Part shown: positions 62,126 to 64,000 of the stretch, one piece after another
How the letters are laid out: each line of letters begins with the position of its first letter
Position numbering within the stretch: the stretch's first letter is position 1
NCBI RefSeq assembly: GCF_001428565.1
Contig: NZ_LMIA01000009.1
Span: 88,519 to 152,518, forward strand
Direction: 5' to 3'
Source: Nocardioides sp. Root190
Lineage (GTDB): Bacteria > Actinomycetota > Actinomycetes > Propionibacteriales > Nocardioidaceae
Length of the DNA: 64,000 nucleotides
The notes under the pieces: model-generated
What the model was told of the DNA's origin: nothing
Seen by the model: the letters and a program-made list of their open reading frames with translations, nothing else
Databases searched by the model: none
Made by a program: the position numbers and the translations under genes

Positions 62126-63032
62126 CCGCTCCGGCGAGGACGATCACGGCGAGGCCACCGACGAAGGTGGTCGCCGTGATCACCTCGCCCAGCAGCAGGG
62201 CTGCCCACGTCAGGCTCAGCAGCGGCTGGACCAGCTGGACCTGGCTCACCTGGGCCATCGGGCCGATGGCCAGGCCGCGGTACCACGCGAAGAACCCGAG
62301 ATACATGCTCGTGGTCGCGAGGTAGGCGAAGCACGCCCAGTCGCGCACCGAGCCGGTCGGCGGCTCCTGCGCGACGCTGGTCGCGGTCAGCACGACCATG
62401 ACCGGCAGCGCGGCGACCAGCGCCCAGGAGATGGTCTGCCACGAGCCGATCTCGCGGGTGAGCAGGCCGCCCTCGGCGTACCCGGTCGCGCACAGCACCA
62501 CGCCGGCGAACAGCAGCACGTCGGCGCGGTGGAGCTGGGTGAGCCCGCCGCCCTGGACGAGCGCGAACCCGATGGCCGCCGCGGCACCGCAGGACGAGAA
62601 CACCCAGAACGCGCGGACGGGCCGCTCCCCGGTGCGCACCACGGCGATGACCGCCGTCGCAGCCGGCAGCAGTGCGATCACCACGGCACCGTGGCTGGCG
62701 GGCACCTCGGTCAGGGCGTACGACGTCAGCAGCGGGAAGCCGATCACGACCCCGCCGGCCACGACGAGCAGGCGGGCCCACTGGCGCGGGTCGGGGACGG
62801 CCTGGCGGGTCACGGCCAGCACGACCGCGGCGAGGAGCCCGGCGACCACGGCGCGACCGGCGCCGATGAAGAGCGGGGACAGGCCCTCGAGGGCGATCCG
62901 GGTGAGCGGGAGCGTGAAGGAGAAGGCGGTGACGCCGACGAGTCCCCAGCCGAGTCCGGCCCGGGTGACACCCGCCGGGACGGGGGATAGCGGGTTGCGC
63001 TCCGGCGCGATAGCGCTACTCTGTGCTGACAT
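62082..63032 (-). CDS. EamA/DMT family transporter
   Basis: 316 residues, ten membrane helices expected (TM1 near GVTAFSFTLPLTRIAL). The two EamA repeats are visible. It exports or imports metabolites; divergent to a MocR-type regulator as in the Bacillus ycxC/ycxD pair. ATG 63032 overlaps the start codon of the regulator (63031), leaving almost no room for separate leader regions. I see no later start codon before the first helix. Confidence 0.8.
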   Translation of the reverse strand: MSAQSSAIAPERNPLSPVPAGVTRAGLGWGLVGVTAFSFTLPLTRIALEGLSPLFIGAGRAVVAGLLAAVVLAVTRQAVPDPRQWARLLVVAGGVVIGFPLLTSYALTEVPASHGAVVIALLPAATAVIAVVRTGERPVRAFWVFSSCGAAAAIGFALVQGGGLTQLHRADVLLFAGVVLCATGYAEGGLLTREIGSWQTISWALVAALPVMVVLTATSVAQEPPTGSVRDWACFAYLATTSMYLGFFAWYRGLAIGPMAQVSQVQLVQPLLSLTWAALLLGEVITATTFVGGLAVIVLAGAATSSRARTARARPS

Positions 63033-63047
63033 GAATGACGATAGCAC
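63009..63047. promoter_or_regulatory. Direct repeats at the EamA/MocR divergon
   Basis: GATAGCGC at 63009-63016 and GATAGCAC at 63040-63047, 31 bases apart (about three helical turns), with the 8-base palindrome TAGCGCTA at the first. Direct-repeat sites are usual for MocR regulators. The second repeat lies within the regulator coding start. Confidence 0.45.
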
Positions 63048-64000
63048 CTCCCGGATCGTCGCGGGCCTTCGTGCCTGGATCCGCAACGCCCCCGCCGGTG
63101 CCCAGCTGCCGCCGAGCCGCGCCCTCGTCAGCGAGTACGCCGCCAGCCCGCTCACCGTGCAGAAGGCGCTGCGCCGCCTCGCGACCGAAGGCCTGGTTGA
63201 GGCCCGTCCCGGCGTCGGCACCTTCGTGCGGACCGTGCGCCCCAGCCGTGGTGCCGACTTCGGCTGGCAGACCGCGGCCCTGCGCACCCCGCGCTCGGTG
63301 ATCCCGCAGCTGGCCGGCCCGATGAAGACCGCCCCGCCCGGGGTGATCGAGCTGCACGCGGGCTATCCCGGCCCGGACCTGCTGCCCGAGCGGCTGGTGC
63401 GGACCGCGCTCGGCCGGGCGGCGCGCGGTGCCGCGGCGACCTCACGACCCCCGTCGGCCGGACTCCCCGAGCTGCGGGCCTGGTTCGCCGCCGAGCTCGC
63501 CTCGATCACCCCGGCCGACCGCACCGCGGTCGTGCCCAACGACGTGATCGTCGCGCCGGGCAGCCAGAGCGCGCTCTCGTCGATCTTCCGGGCACTGGTC
63601 GCCGCCGGCCAGCCGCTCCTCGTGGAGTCGCCGACCTACTGGGGTGCGATCCAGGCGGCCCACCAGGCCGGGGTGGCGATGGTGCCCGTCCCGAGTGGAG
63701 CCGGCGGCCCGGACCCCGCCGAGGTCGACCGCACCTTCCGCGAGACCGGGGCGCGGGCGTTCTACGCCCAACCCAACTTCGCCAACCCGACCGGAGCACA
63801 GTGGGACGGCGAGCGCGCCGAGGCGATCCTCGACGTCGTGCGCTCCCACGGCGCGTTCCTCGTCGAGGACGACTGGGCCCACGACTTCGGCATCGACGCG
63901 GTGTCGCGACCCGTCGCGGCCCACGACGACGCCGGCCACGTCGTCCACCTCCGTTCTCTCACCAAGAGCGTCTCGCCGACGATCCGCGTCGCGGCGGTGA
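63031..64000 (+). CDS. MocR-type regulator (GntR HTH + aminotransferase), 3' end outside
   Basis: About 323 residues visible, open to the right edge. N-terminal winged HTH (ALVSEYAASPLTVQKALRRLATEGLVEARPGVGTF, about residues 32-66) is followed by a fold type I aminotransferase domain with PLP-region GSQSALSS, NFANPTG, and the Schiff-base Lys in SLTKSVSP. MocR proteins use PLP or an amino compound as effector, commonly GABA or vitamin B6. It likely controls the divergent EamA transporter and itself. Confidence 0.9.
   Translation, partial: MNDDSTSRIVAGLRAWIRNAPAGAQLPPSRALVSEYAASPLTVQKALRRLATEGLVEARPGVGTFVRTVRPSRGADFGWQTAALRTPRSVIPQLAGPMKTAPPGVIELHAGYPGPDLLPERLVRTALGRAARGAAATSRPPSAGLPELRAWFAAELASITPADRTAVVPNDVIVAPGSQSALSSIFRALVAAGQPLLVESPTYWGAIQAAHQAGVAMVPVPSGAGGPDPAEVDRTFRETGARAFYAQPNFANPTGAQWDGERAEAILDVVRSHGAFLVEDDWAHDFGIDAVSRPVAAHDDAGHVVHLRSLTKSVSPTIRVAAV

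Noticed and set aside
1..64000. tRNA, rRNA, insertion sequences, prophage and attachment sites
   Set aside because: No clear cloverleaf, rRNA-like block, transposase, integrase or flanking direct repeats were found by reading; short tRNAs could still be missed without a covariance search.

Overview
High-GC actinobacterial chromosome, most likely a Nocardioidaceae member (Nocardioides-like). The reasons are the very GC-rich codon use, many GTG starts, two mycothiol-pathway hydrolases (MshB and Mca), the greA / DUF4307 / mca gene order known from Mycobacterium, a DUF222 protein and short palindromic intergenic elements. This assignment rests on family recognition, not a database search. I saw no rRNA, tRNA, CRISPR array, prophage or complete insertion sequence.

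Layout. 1-1220: 5' part of a DUF222 gene, then two copies of a 122-bp element with inverted ends. 1221-3314: DUF6907 protein, short-chain dehydrogenase, LysE-type exporter. 3340-23418: a 20-kb purine catabolism island. It holds a NitT/TauT-type ABC importer (minus strand), divergent xdhABC (plus), then a minus-strand eight-gene operon uraD-pucM-pucL-allB-pucG-allC-rpiR-type regulator-guaD in which every junction overlaps or is 1 nt apart, and finally an acetamidase/formamidase-amidase pair. An inserted plus-strand pair (11587-14318) codes for a small membrane protein and a transglutaminase-like protein. The chemistry runs guanine to xanthine (GuaD), urate (Xdh), 5-hydroxyisourate (PucL), OHCU (PucM), allantoin (UraD), allantoate (AllB), ureidoglycine (AllC), then transamination with glyoxylate (PucG). 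GAAAC-containing boxes resembling GlnR sites lie in the two main promoter regions and a related motif in a third, which suggests nitrogen control.

23460-30671: hypothetical and lipoprotein genes, mshB with its usual membrane-protein partner, a VanW-domain protein, and a DUF35/thiolase pair preceded by a KstR-like palindrome. 30674-30792 is a second kind of palindromic element. 30797-39929: class III cyclase, then a run of a MoxR-type AAA ATPase, a VWA protein, two small proteins, a WXG-like/DUF1023 hydrolase, a lipoprotein and a TauE/SafE permease. This reads as a possible effector-plus-partners module. A two-domain VOC-like protein follows.

39898-51096: UbiB-type kinase, M23 peptidase with a strong terminator, msrA, a DUF5995 protein, an RHH/Doc toxin-antitoxin pair, metB, a P-domain secreted protein, an AI-2E-type transporter, greA, DUF4307, mca and a second LysE exporter. 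51136-64000: a TetR / DUF2236 oxygenase divergon, a SigE-family sigma factor with a membrane partner, a YjbR protein, crotonase, esterase, a PucR-type regulator divergent from a GMC oxidoreductase, a secreted metzincin-like protein, an aldehyde dehydrogenase, and an EamA / MocR divergon cut by the right edge.
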